A stretch of DNA of 64,000 nt, taken from assembly GCA_023264815.1 (NCBI GenBank), contig JAHFUZ010000018.1, positions 1 through 64,000 of the forward strand, given 5' to 3'. A program made the translations under genes and the position numbers. Positions 1 to 7,867 of the stretch are shown here, one piece after another; position 1 is the stretch's first letter; each line of letters starts with the position of its first letter. The notes under the pieces were generated by a model. It was not told the DNA's origin and searched no databases. It worked only from the letters and a program-made list of their open reading frames with translations. Source of the DNA: Arthrobacter sp. (GTDB lineage Bacteria > Actinomycetota > Actinomycetes > Actinomycetales > Micrococcaceae).

Positions 1-1
1 C

Positions 2-121
2 AAGATCGCTGTCAACCCAGCTGACCCACCTCCCGAGTGGAACACACTGCCCTGTTCGTCCCACGACTGGGCCCAAATTGAGCTCTACTCGTCTCAATTC
101 AACACGTCGCCTTGCCAGTAA
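2..121 (+). CDS. 3' end of an unidentified gene (partial)
   Basis: An open frame enters from the left edge and stops at TAA 119-121, giving about 39 residues that end in SSQFNTSPCQ. It contains a proline-rich stretch (PADPPPEW) and the segment HDWAQIELY. The composition looks protein-like, but third-position GC is not strongly biased and no family is recognised. It may be the tail of a real upstream gene or a chance open frame; only sequence to the left would decide. Confidence 0.3.
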   Translation, partial: KIAVNPADPPPEWNTLPCSSHDWAQIELYSSQFNTSPCQ

Positions 122-561
122 AAGCACGGGAGTGGAAGTGGATGCGAGAACTCCCGCCTCATGACGAATCTGACGTTTCCGCAGGGTTCGACTGGAGGTT
201 GCTGCCACTGGATTTGCGTGCCGGTTTCGGGTTCATTTTCGGCTGCTGTACGACCCATGTGACGCCCCGCATTACTTTGTCGCGGCGGATTAAGTCTTCC
301 AAGGTCAGAAAGTTATGTCGCCGAAAATCGGAACGGACTGTCCGCCTGCGACTCGCCGAGGATTGGCCACTGTCACAAAGAGCAAGGTAACGTTTAGGTA
401 ACCGGTCGGCGCACACGCCCCGGAGTGTTGGTCCAAACGCTACCGCGTATGGTATCGCCTCAGGTGGCAGCGCCTTGCGTTCCGCAGACCGTGACCCTCC
501 GGGCAGGATACGTCCCGCAGGGACTGCCCGTTTCGCACCCCATGAAGAGGCTTAGTTTTCC
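122..561. other. Intergenic leader upstream of the lipoprotein gene
   Basis: No convincing gene is seen in these 440 bases; open frames on both strands lack a ribosome site and family resemblance. The stretch presumably carries the promoter and leader of the lipoprotein gene at 562. Close to that gene there is a small nested inverted repeat: CGGGCAG and CTGCCCG flank GTCCC-GCA-GGGAC, at about 498-531. It could fold in RNA, but no named riboswitch class was recognised. Confidence 0.4.
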
Positions 562-1461
562 ATGCGCAGAAAAAACCTGCTGGCCGCCGGCATGCTTTCG
601 GTACTGCTCGCCACCTCGGCGTGCGGCTCCGTAACCGGCGCTGCCAACTCATCCGCACCGTCTTCCACCCCGGCCAAGGCCGGAATTGAGGCCAGTGCCA
701 GCAACCACGATAAGTCGGCCGACGAGATTGGCGCCTCCCAGCGCGCTGCGGCTGAAAAGGCCGAGGCAGCTGCTGCGGCCGATAAGGCCAAGGAAGCTGA
801 AGCAGCCGCCGCAGCCGAAGCTGAGAAGAAGGCTGCCGAAGCAAAGGCAGCCAGCCCCGCACCGGTGGCCGCTCCGGCCCCTGCCACAGCTCCGGCCGTG
901 ACGGCGCCTGCCCCGAAGCCGGTGACGGCGCCGGTCCTCCCGGCGTCCTCCAACGAACGAATTGTCACCACCGCCTACACCACCGCGTACACCTGGCACG
1001 ACAACACGCCGGCAGGTTCCGCCACCATCAGCCACCCGATCCTGCACAAGACTGCCGGTGGCACGGGCACGTACGACGACCCCGTCACCATCGCAGTGGG
1101 CCACTCCCTCGCCACCGGCCAGGATGTCCTGGACTTCCCGGCCGGCACGCGGATCTACCTTCCGGACGTTCGCCGCTACTTCATTGTTGAGGACACCTGC
1201 GGCGACGGCAACGATCCCCAGGGCGGCCCCTGCCACCAGGGTGTCAACGCCAACGGCACCAACTCCACCATCTGGATCGACATGTGGATCGGCGGCCAGA
1301 GCATGAGCGCCGACGGCTCCAACAACTGCGCCAGCACAGTGACCGGTGTCAAGACCGCCGTCTTCAACCCCGCGAGCAACTATGCCGTTGCACCGGGCGC
1401 AGGCGTTATCCATGACGGCAAATGCGATGCCGGCTACGGCAACGCGCTCGTGAAGCAATAG
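562..1461 (+). CDS. Secreted lipoprotein with Ala/Lys/Glu-rich stalk and 3D-like C-terminal domain
   Basis: 299 residues. The first 21 residues form a lipoprotein signal peptide (basic MRRKN, hydrophobic core, lipobox LATSAC), so the mature protein is probably lipid-anchored outside the membrane. Residues of about 50-95 are a low-complexity A/E/K-rich helical stretch, followed by a Pro-Ala linker to about residue 125. The globular C-terminal part contains YFIVEDTCGDG and IWIDMWIGG, resembling the aspartate motifs of the 3D/double-psi beta-barrel fold found in cell-wall-active proteins, plus four cysteines that could pair. Function is not established; a wall-associated role is an inference from the stalk-plus-barrel layout. 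It ends at TAG before a strong terminator at 1500-1527. Confidence 0.75.
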   Translation: MRRKNLLAAGMLSVLLATSACGSVTGAANSSAPSSTPAKAGIEASASNHDKSADEIGASQRAAAEKAEAAAAADKAKEAEAAAAAEAEKKAAEAKAASPAPVAAPAPATAPAVTAPAPKPVTAPVLPASSNERIVTTAYTTAYTWHDNTPAGSATISHPILHKTAGGTGTYDDPVTIAVGHSLATGQDVLDFPAGTRIYLPDVRRYFIVEDTCGDGNDPQGGPCHQGVNANGTNSTIWIDMWIGGQSMSADGSNNCASTVTGVKTAVFNPASNYAVAPGAGVIHDGKCDAGYGNALVKQ

Positions 1462-1499
1462 CAGGATCCTGACTGCACCGGAGCATACCGGTGTCCTGC

Positions 1500-1527
1500 G
1501 GGGGCCGGCGGATATCCGCCGGCCCCC
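1500..1527 (+). terminator. Rho-independent terminator after the lipoprotein gene
   Basis: A perfect 28-bp palindrome (GGGGGCCGGCGGAT and its complement) is followed by GCTTTTGGTTTTG. It lies 38 bases after the lipoprotein stop and insulates the polyketide synthase cassette from upstream transcription. Confidence 0.85.
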
Positions 1528-1648
1528 GCTTTTGGTTTTGTTTGGTGCAACAAGCAGTAATCATTCTGATGACGTTGAGCCCCGCGTCGCACACATCGCA
1601 GCCGTCCAGGCCATTGTCTTATCCCCTGTGCTCGCCAAGAATGAACCA

Positions 1649-2869
1649 ATGACGGTCTACGTGCGTTCCCTGGAAACTGCTGTCCCGCCCACCGTGCTGG
1701 TCCAGGCCGAAGCGCGTGACGTCTTCGCAGCGCAGCCCGGGCTGACCCGGCTGGGCGCGCGTCTGGTGACGACGTGCTTTGATTCCGCCGCCATCGACAC
1801 CCGGCACACGGCTGTGGAAGAAATGACCATGGCATTCCGCTCGGACGAGCCGCAGTTCTTCGACCCTGCTACGCGCCTGCTGCTGAACCCCTCCACGAAG
1901 GTCCGCAACGAGATTTTCGCCGAACAGGCCACGAGTCTCTTCATTGACTCGGCGCAGGCGGCCGTGGACGCCTGCCCCGACCTGACGTTGCTTGACATAA
2001 CTCACGTCATCACAGTCTCCTGCACCGGGTTCTTCAATCCCGGCCCCGACTACAAGATTGTCCGCGCGCTCGGTCTGGACCCCGCGGTGCAGCGCTACCA
2101 CCTGGGCTTTATGGGCTGCTACGCGGCATTCCCGGCGCTCCGGGCCGCCAAATCGTTCTGCGAGGCTGATCCGGGCGCCGTGGTGCTGGTGGTCTGCGCC
2201 GAACTGTGCTCCCTGCACGTCCGGACCTCCAACGACCCGGACACCATCATGGGTTCGGCGCTGTTCGCCGACGGCGCCGCAGCGGCCATCGTGACAGCCA
2301 GGAATGACCCGTACTCACCGGCCCTGCTGCAGCTGGACCATTTCGAGACCGTACTCACGCCGGTGGGTGAGGAATCCATGGCCTGGAACATCGGTGACCA
2401 TGGCTTTGAAATGGTCTTGGGCAACTACGTGCCCCACATCATCGATGACCACATCATCAGCGCCCTCGAGCCGCTCCTGTCCCGTGATGCCTCACTTCAC
2501 GCACTCCCCTACCGCGAGATCAGCCACTGGGCCATTCATCCCGGCGGCCGAAGCATCCTGGACAAGGTGCAGGCACGCCTTGAACTCACTGACGAACAGC
2601 TGGTCCCCGCCCGCGAAACGCTTCGGAGGTTCGGCAACATGAGCAGCGCCACCGTCCTGTTTGTCCTCCGGCACATCTTGGAACAGCCGCCTCTGGCAGA
2701 AGGCGGCGAACGCATTTGCTCCATGGCCTTCGGTCCTGGACTGACAGTGGAAACCGGGCTCTTCACCAAGCTGCGCCAGGCCGGGGCGCCCGCTCCAGGC
2801 CTCGAACCCGGAAACGCCAGGTCTGAGAATCGGCTCCCGGACGGGGCGGCGGCACCGGCCCGGGCATGA
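1649..2869 (+). CDS. Type III polyketide synthase (chalcone/stilbene synthase-like)
   Basis: 406 residues from ATG 1649; GTG 1628 is an alternative in-frame start. Thiolase-fold homodimeric enzyme that condenses an acyl-CoA starter with malonyl-CoA units on a single cysteine. The family triad is visible: Cys157 in HLGFMGCYAAFPAL, His297 in WAIHPGG and Asn330 in GNMSSATV. The length fits the family, with about 25 extra Pro/Ala-rich residues at the C-terminus. It is followed after 4 bases by a methyltransferase and then a FAD monooxygenase that overlaps it, so the three form one operon. The layout recalls Streptomyces griseus srsABC (alkylresorcinol synthase plus tailoring enzymes), but the product cannot be read from sequence. 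Confidence 0.92.
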   Translation: MTVYVRSLETAVPPTVLVQAEARDVFAAQPGLTRLGARLVTTCFDSAAIDTRHTAVEEMTMAFRSDEPQFFDPATRLLLNPSTKVRNEIFAEQATSLFIDSAQAAVDACPDLTLLDITHVITVSCTGFFNPGPDYKIVRALGLDPAVQRYHLGFMGCYAAFPALRAAKSFCEADPGAVVLVVCAELCSLHVRTSNDPDTIMGSALFADGAAAAIVTARNDPYSPALLQLDHFETVLTPVGEESMAWNIGDHGFEMVLGNYVPHIIDDHIISALEPLLSRDASLHALPYREISHWAIHPGGRSILDKVQARLELTDEQLVPARETLRRFGNMSSATVLFVLRHILEQPPLAEGGERICSMAFGPGLTVETGLFTKLRQAGAPAPGLEPGNARSENRLPDGAAAPARA

Positions 2870-2873
2870 GCCG

Positions 2874-3575
2874 GTGGTGCTGATGAGGCAGCGGGCGTCC
2901 GGGGCAACGGAACTGATGGACGCCGCAGACTGTGATCCCGCAAAACTGGAACGGACCTACCGGCAGTTCGGACTGGTGAACCGGCTCTTCTCGGGCTGGC
3001 GGCGCCTGTATGTCCAGGAACTGCGCCCACTGCTGTCCGCCCGGACTGTCACCACCGTCCTCGATATTGGCAGCGGCGGAGGCGACCTGGCCCGGCAGCT
3101 GTCAACCTGGGCCCGCAGGGACAGGCTCCTGCTCGACGTCACCGGCATCGACCCGGACAGCAGGGCCTACAGCTTTGCGGCGGGCCGCCCGCATCACCCC
3201 AGTATCAGATTCGTGAGGGCTGACAGCGCCGACCTCGTCCGCGCAGGCCGCACGTTCGACGTCGTCATTTCCAACCATGTCATCCATCACCTGCAGCCGG
3301 CGGACCTCCCCCGGTTCCTGACGGACTCGCAGGCCCTGGCACGCCGGCTGTGCCTGCACAATGACCTGCGCAGGAGCGCGGCAGCCTACGGACTGTTCTC
3401 GCTGGCAGCCTTGCCCTTCCTGGGCTCGTTCATCCGCCCCGACGGCATGGTTTCCATCCGGCGCAGCTACACGACCGCCGAACTTGCCGCCGCCGCTCCC
3501 CCTGGCTGGCACGTGCTGCGCCACCCGCCGTTCCACCAGGTCCTCCTCCACCGCACGGATCCCACCAATGCTTGA
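2874..3575 (+). CDS. Class I SAM-dependent methyltransferase of the type III PKS cassette
   Basis: 233 residues from GTG 2874; ATG 2883 is equally possible. The SAM-binding motif I is VLDIGSGGGDL at about residues 62-72, an acidic residue follows beta-2 (GIDPDS), and the post-motif region includes DVVISNHVIHHL, typical of UbiE/small-molecule methyltransferases. It starts 4 bases after the polyketide synthase stop and overlaps the next gene by 8 bases, so the three are probably co-translated. Likely role: methylation of the polyketide or its oxidised product. SrsB of the S. griseus cluster is a membrane methyltransferase of a different fold, so this cassette is not a copy of srsABC. Confidence 0.88.
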   Translation: MVLMRQRASGATELMDAADCDPAKLERTYRQFGLVNRLFSGWRRLYVQELRPLLSARTVTTVLDIGSGGGDLARQLSTWARRDRLLLDVTGIDPDSRAYSFAAGRPHHPSIRFVRADSADLVRAGRTFDVVISNHVIHHLQPADLPRFLTDSQALARRLCLHNDLRRSAAAYGLFSLAALPFLGSFIRPDGMVSIRRSYTTAELAAAAPPGWHVLRHPPFHQVLLHRTDPTNA

Positions 3576-4710
3576 CGTGGTGATCGTGGGCGGCGGACCC
3601 GTCGGCCTATACCTCGCGGCCCTGCTCCTGCAGGAAGGGGTAAACGTCCAGGTCCTGGAACAACGGCTCCGCCGCGAACAGCATTCGCGGGCCATCGGCA
3701 TTCACCCGCCCGCCCTCCAGGTGCTTGACACAGTGGGTGCGGCCCGCGCGATGATAGACGCCGGTGTGCCCATCCGTACGGGTGTGGCGCTCAGCAGCGG
3801 CAGGCCGGTAGGTTCGATGCGGTTCGCATCGGTGTCGGACCGCTTTCCGTTCGTGCTCTCATTGCCCCAGTTCACCACCGAAGCACTGCTGGAGCGGCGC
3901 GTACTGGAGTTGGACGGGTCCGCCCTCCTCCGGGGTGCCAGGGTTAAGGGTGTAACGGACGACGGCGGCGCGGTCACGGTCGCTTACGGGCCGCCGGATG
4001 ACGGCGGTGCGGGCAGCCGGCTCACCTCACGCCTGCTGGTCGCCGCAGACGGGGCCCGGTCCCGGGTGCGGAGCCTCCTGAACATTCCCGTGTTGTCGAG
4101 GCGGTATCCGGACCACTATGTGATGGGTGATTTCGCGGCGGATGGTGACCACCACGAGGAGGCGGTGCTGTACCTTGCAGCGGACGGGATAGTGGAGTCT
4201 TTCCCCCTGCCGGGCGGCCTGCGCCGCTGGGTTGTGCGGGTCACCCGCCCCGCGGACGACGTGGACGCCGGCGGCTTCTCAGGGCTGGTGCATGACCGCA
4301 CCGGGGTTCGGCCGGACCCGGCCAGCAGCTCCATGCTGAGTTCCTTCAGCCCGCGGACGACGATGGCGCGCAGACTGGTGTGCGGACGGGCCGTCCTCAT
4401 CGGCGACGCAGCGCATGAGATCAGCCCCATTGGCGGCCAGGGCATGAACCTCGGCTGGCTCGACGCGGCGGAGCTGGCGCCGGTGATCGTCGCTGCCCTG
4501 TCCGGCAGGCCTGTTGGCCGGGACCTCCTGGGCTACGCCGCGCACCGGAGCCAGGCCGCCCGCCGGGCACGCTGGCAGGCCGGGGTGAACATGGCGCTGG
4601 GGCGGCCCTTGCCCCGGGCGCTGCTGACACCACGGAATCTTGCCCTTGGAACGCTGACGGGAGTGCCGGGCGTCAACAGGCTTGTTGCCCGCCGGTTCAC
4701 CATGCAGTAA
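3568..4710 (+). CDS. FAD-dependent monooxygenase (PHBH/UbiH type)
   Basis: 380 residues from ATG 3568, which overlaps the methyltransferase stop (AATGCTTGA). The N-terminal GGGPVG at residues 8-13 binds the FAD ADP moiety. GDAAHEISPIGGQGMNLG at about residue 278 is the second FAD-binding motif of the para-hydroxybenzoate hydroxylase family. Enzymes of this type hydroxylate aromatic rings using NAD(P)H and oxygen. In context it probably oxidises the aromatic ring made by the type III synthase, perhaps to a quinone, as proposed for tailoring oxygenases in related clusters; that is inference. Last gene of the operon, convergent with the NTF2-like gene. Confidence 0.9.
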   Translation: MLDVVIVGGGPVGLYLAALLLQEGVNVQVLEQRLRREQHSRAIGIHPPALQVLDTVGAARAMIDAGVPIRTGVALSSGRPVGSMRFASVSDRFPFVLSLPQFTTEALLERRVLELDGSALLRGARVKGVTDDGGAVTVAYGPPDDGGAGSRLTSRLLVAADGARSRVRSLLNIPVLSRRYPDHYVMGDFAADGDHHEEAVLYLAADGIVESFPLPGGLRRWVVRVTRPADDVDAGGFSGLVHDRTGVRPDPASSSMLSSFSPRTTMARRLVCGRAVLIGDAAHEISPIGGQGMNLGWLDAAELAPVIVAALSGRPVGRDLLGYAAHRSQAARRARWQAGVNMALGRPLPRALLTPRNLALGTLTGVPGVNRLVARRFTMQ

Positions 4711-4734
4711 CCGCCGCAGCCGGCCACGGCAGCC

Positions 4735-5154
4735 TCAGGAATTCAGGTAATAGCAGTCGTAGCTGTCCTGGCTGATAATCAGCCCATCCCGGACTTCAAA
4801 CACCGATGACGTGCGTGCCCGGATGGTGTCGCCAGCGTCCCAATGTCTTAGATCCATCAGAGTCGTGGCGGACCAGTCAGCTTCCAGAACCACGCGGCCA
4901 CCTTCGCAGGTGGTCCGACGGACGTCGAAACGCTGGCCGACCACCACCTTGCCGCTTTGATCGGCGCCCGCCAGCACCTGCTCAAGCGTGCGGGTGGAGC
5001 CTTCAGGGGCCAGCAGGTGCGGAGCCTCGTGCAGCTGGAAATCCGATGCAAGGAACGGCCGGATGGCCTCTCCGCCTCCTCCGGACTCAAGCGTCCTGAT
5101 AAAGTCCAGGACGCGCTCAACCGGTGTCGGTTCCGGCGAAATCAGTTCTGCCAT
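4735..5154 (-). CDS. NTF2-like (SnoaL-type) protein
   Basis: 139 residues, start ATG at 5154. A small alpha/beta protein with the pattern of the NTF2-like superfamily: an N-terminal helix (VERVLDFIRTLE), then beta-strands ending in SSVFEVRDGLIISQDSYD. Such proteins are cyclases, isomerases or ligand-binding folds, and the substrate is unknown. There is no ribosome site; instead TAGTGT sits exactly 7 bases before the ATG on the minus strand, so the mRNA is probably leaderless. It is divergent from def, with a 59-base shared promoter region. It is convergent with the PKS operon, so a link to that pathway is possible but not shown. Confidence 0.75.
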   Translation of the reverse strand: MAELISPEPTPVERVLDFIRTLESGGGGEAIRPFLASDFQLHEAPHLLAPEGSTRTLEQVLAGADQSGKVVVGQRFDVRRTTCEGGRVVLEADWSATTLMDLRHWDAGDTIRARTSSVFEVRDGLIISQDSYDCYYLNS

Positions 5155-5161
5155 GCCAACG

Positions 5162-5206
5162 ACACTAGCCGACCCGGGCATCGCCGCCGTCCGCCGCCGA
5201 TAGGCT
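5162..5206. promoter_or_regulatory. Divergent leaderless promoters for NTF2-like gene and def
   Basis: On the minus strand TAGTGT (5162-5167) lies 7 bases before the NTF2-like ATG. On the plus strand TAGGCT (5201-5206) lies 7 bases before the def ATG. Both match TANNNT -10 elements placed so that transcription would begin at or next to the start codon. No clear -35 is seen. Confidence 0.55.
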
Positions 5207-5213
5207 TTTCCAC

Positions 5214-5879
5214 ATGACCGCCGTATCGCCGCCCACACCGACCAGCTCAGCACAGCTGCGGGACCTGGTCCAGGAAATCCTCGCCGCTGATTCGTTGCCG
5301 CCGATCGTCCAGGCGGGGCATCCTGTGCTCCGCCAGCACGCTGCCGCATTCGAGGGCCAAATAACTGTGGGCGAACTCGCGCAGCTGACAGACCTGATGC
5401 GCCGGGTAATGCACGAGGCACCCGGCGTCGGCCTGGCGGCTCCCCAGATCGGGATTCCGCTCCAGCTGGCCGTCCTGGAGGACCAGTACGACGTCGACCC
5501 GGAGTCCGCTGCCGTGCGTCACCGCACACCGTTGGAGTTCATGGCAATTCTCAATCCGCGCTACACGCCTGTGGGTGACGGGACGGCTGCCTTCTTTGAA
5601 GGCTGTCTCTCGCTCCGCGGCCTCCAGGCTGTGGTGGTCCGCCACCAGCAGGTATCGCTGCAGTTCGAAGCACCCGATGGGCGGGCGCGAGTCGAGGAGT
5701 TCGAGGGCTGGCAGGCGCGGATTGTCCAGCACGAAACCGACCATCTGCACGGCACCCTCTATGTGGACAGAGCAGAGTTACGGTCCCTTAGCAGCAACGC
5801 CGAATATGCAGCCAACTGGGCAGAGCCTGGAATTGACAGGGCCCGCGCCGCGTTGGGGTTCCTGTCTGGGAATCCCTGA
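5214..5879 (+). CDS. def: Peptide deformylase
   Basis: 221 residues. Removes the N-formyl group from nascent proteins; cytoplasmic metalloenzyme. All three family motifs are present: GVGLAAPQIG at residues 71-80, EGCLS at 129-133 with metal ligand Cys131, and QHETDH at 172-177 with His173 and His177 as ligands and Glu174 as catalytic base. About 40 extra residues at the N-terminus and a C-terminal extension make it longer than the E. coli enzyme (about 168 residues), as is usual in actinobacteria. It starts at an ATG placed 7 bases after TAGGCT, so it is probably leaderless. The region just downstream has been rearranged. Confidence 0.95.
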   Translation: MTAVSPPTPTSSAQLRDLVQEILAADSLPPIVQAGHPVLRQHAAAFEGQITVGELAQLTDLMRRVMHEAPGVGLAAPQIGIPLQLAVLEDQYDVDPESAAVRHRTPLEFMAILNPRYTPVGDGTAAFFEGCLSLRGLQAVVVRHQQVSLQFEAPDGRARVEEFEGWQARIVQHETDHLHGTLYVDRAELRSLSSNAEYAANWAEPGIDRARAALGFLSGNP

Positions 5880-5890
5880 CGCGGCGGGGA

Positions 5891-5990
5891 TCAGCTGGCT
5901 GGACCTCCGGAAGGATTCGTCCGCGTGGGGAGGTAACGGGCCCACCAGCGCAGGATGTGCTCGAACGGCGAAGGCGACTGCAGGTCCGCC
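5891..5990 (-). pseudogene. 3' tail of a lost gene (possible membrane acyltransferase/DUF418 C-terminus)
   Basis: In the frame ending at TGA 5893-5891 the minus strand encodes a plausible protein tail, SPFEHILRWWARYLPTRT, followed by a few residues and a stop. G/S-P-F/L-E-x-x-x-R-W is reminiscent of the C-termini of DUF418-type or related acyltransferases, but the resemblance is weak. It directly abuts the point where the S1 protease remnant loses family resemblance, which fits one gene having been replaced by another at this junction. Confidence 0.3.
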
Positions 5991-6678
5991 GCTATCTCCG
6001 TTCCCTACGGAGGGAAGTCCACTGACTTGTTTTGTCGTTCCAAGCCAGTAGCACTGAAGAAACTCATAGCAGTTTTTGACGCCGGTACTTGTTAATTCAT
6101 TTCCGCAAACCATGCCCGAGTAAGCTCCGCTGTGGCACAGTTGGTCTCCGACTGCGGCGTTGTAGTACCCACGGATGGGCAGGACGTTGCTGGAGTCATT
6201 GTTGTTGCCTGTGTAAATGTAGGGGATGAACGATCCGCTCGCTGTGCCGAGGAAGATTTCTAAATCGGTGCTGCCAGGGTCAGCTTGTCCCGTTGAAATT
6301 CCCATAACTAGCGTGCCCCCTAGGCCCCACTTCCATGGATTGTTGGTACCATCGTCACAGTGGTCCCCCGAGATATTTCCGAAGACGCCATCATTTCTCA
6401 TCACCGGGAACCCCGTTGTGCACGCAGAGTCCTGACCCTCCATATAGCCGCCAGTAACTATCGGAGCAGATGTGCGAACACGGGTGACGGGTGTGGCGGG
6501 AGCAGTAAATTCAATATCCAACTTGATACCGGCATATGTTGTGGGCAACGCCCGCCGCTGAAGCAAATCGATAGTTTTCAATCCAATCTTCATTGATGAG
6601 GCGTCCGCAGCTGGTGCAACGTAAACAGAGCGTGACAAACGAAGCCGCAGTTAGGCGACGTCTTTCTAAACTTTTCAT
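5970..6678 (-). pseudogene. S1-family (trypsin-like) secreted serine protease, frameshifted and 3'-truncated
   Basis: The catalytic triad regions are all recognisable in one frame: His in SGDHCDD, Asp in STDLEIFLG and Ser in NGDSGGPA (5979-5999). Two lesions are visible. First, the likely start ATG 6678 (ribosome site GGGGGA 5 bases upstream) opens a basic signal-peptide start, MKSLERRRLTAAS, in a different frame from the protease body, so a frameshift lies near 6620-6640 before APAADA. Second, homology ends directly after GDSGGPA; the roughly 40 residues that S1 enzymes carry after the serine are missing, and the frame instead runs antisense into def. Codon use is poorer in GC than the neighbours, which suggests acquired DNA. 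Confidence 0.72.
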
Positions 6679-6891
6679 TTTTCCCCCGTTACTGCCGCCC
6701 CCAATGGCAGCTGCTTCCAGCCGATTTAGCAATGGCAAGGCCGTCAATGCGCTCATTTCGGTGCCCGTCCACGGAAACTTTTTGGCCTTCATCCAAGGGC
6801 TTGTGCGGATACCGAGACGTGTGAAAATTAAAATCGCATCGTTTCTCGGATACGGTGTGCGGGTGAGGCTTATAGGACGATCGAAAACGCA

Positions 6892-7221
6892 ATGAAGAAA
6901 ACTAAGAGTTGGACCTACATCCTTGTAGTGATGGGCGTCCTCTTGATGATTCTGCTTTGGGTTGCGACGAGACCGGCGACGATGAGCACTCTTCAACTTC
7001 CCTCGTCAGATTTCGGGTTGGACACAAATACCCGCGCACGCTTAGCCGTGATTGCGGCGCTTTTGATCGTGCTGGTTGGTGCTATTGCTGGAATTGGCTC
7101 AAACGTTTGGCCCAAGCATCGCGCGGCAGTAACAATCTCCGGTATAACTCTGATGATTCTTCTCGGACTTATTTTGGGTGGCATTGCCCTTTTCTCCGCA
7201 GGATTTGTAGTTGGTTTCTAG
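6892..7221 (+). CDS. Small hypothetical membrane protein
   Basis: 109 residues, not recognised as any family. A basic start (MKKTK) is followed by three hydrophobic segments at about residues 8-25, 50-68 and 80-106, with polar loops containing SSDFGLDTNTR and WPKHRAA. An N-in topology follows from the positive-inside rule. There is no convincing ribosome site before ATG 6892. It sits in the lower-GC scar between def and the rRNA methyltransferase, divergent from the broken protease, so it may be acquired. It could also be decaying, but the frame is intact. Confidence 0.55.
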   Translation: MKKTKSWTYILVVMGVLLMILLWVATRPATMSTLQLPSSDFGLDTNTRARLAVIAALLIVLVGAIAGIGSNVWPKHRAAVTISGITLMILLGLILGGIALFSAGFVVGF

Positions 7222-7425
7222 ACATGAGTTGGATTTCTGCGGCCTAAACATGGAACGTTTCGTTCTCACCGCATTTGGGGGAACCGCAGACGTCCATGCC
7301 ACCATCGTTGGCATGAATCCGTGCGGCGTCTTGCAAGCCACCGGATGCAAGACACGCCGACAAGACGCCCCGGGTGCTGCAGGCGCCTAGCAAATGCCTG
7401 GCCGGAAATATCTTGCTACCGTGTA
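7222..7425. other. Intergenic stretch without a recognised gene
   Basis: No gene is supported here. A 46-codon open frame at 7250-7390 lacks a ribosome site and family resemblance. An imperfect inverted repeat at about 7326-7360 (CGGCGTCTTGCA against TGCAAGACACGCCG, 10-base loop, 2-base bulge) could be a terminator-like stem or a scar of the rearrangement. Confidence 0.35.
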
Positions 7426-7780
7426 TCACAACTTCAAGTTGGAATGTCTGTATTCATCAGTGGAGATCAGCCGCGGCTTCTCGACATCGGCCGTCACGCC
7501 GTGCGCGGTCCACCCGAAGCTGGGCTTTCGAATCCGGAGCCGCGGTCCGCAGAAACGCCAGGACCGGCCCGTCGGGTGAAGATGCGGGGGCTGTGTCCCG
7601 GAAACCCCTGGTGATACGCCTCGACAGCTTTTCCTGGTCCAGCGGCACGTTCCATTACTGGCCCACGTAGGAATCCGCTGTGAAGTCCTGCCTGGTCACC
7701 GAGACAACGGCGCGGCTGCCGTCCGGATGGACAGCCGGCGGCGAAACGGAATTCAGCAGGGCAAGATGTTCTGGCTTCAC
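7426..7780 (-). pseudogene. S9-family peptidase (beta-propeller type), 5' remnant with in-frame stop
   Basis: From GTG 7780 the minus strand reads VKPEHLALLNSVSPPAVHPD and then SRAVVSVTRQDFTADSYVGQ, the start typical of actinobacterial S9 acylaminoacyl-peptidase-like proteins. A TAA at 7657-7655 interrupts the frame; immediately after it the same frame resumes with WNVPLD, ITRGFRDTAPASSPDG and LAFLRTAAPDSKAQL, again family-like. A frameshift later moves the resemblance to another frame (RLISTDEYRHSNLKL), which stops at 7426. The remaining several hundred residues, including the catalytic domain, are absent. This is a degraded gene, not an expressed protease. Confidence 0.75.
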
Positions 7781-7867
7781 CCACGTGAGCCTAGCCTTAG
7801 AAGAAGCGCCCGGCGACGAGGCACGGCGTAGGGTGGCCTTAGGGTGTGCCGCCCTAAGATAGAGGCT

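Noticed and set aside
390-561. c-di-AMP (ydaO-type) riboswitch before the lipoprotein gene
   Set aside because: Such switches often precede actinobacterial wall genes, and nested inverted repeats are present, but the conserved core sequences of the class were not found.
6593-6895. 100-codon plus-strand frame upstream of the small membrane protein
   Set aside because: It covers the antisense of the protease signal peptide and its ribosome site, and has no family resemblance.
7326-7360. Terminal inverted repeat of an insertion sequence
   Set aside because: The arms are close together and imperfect, and no transposase or target duplication is visible.
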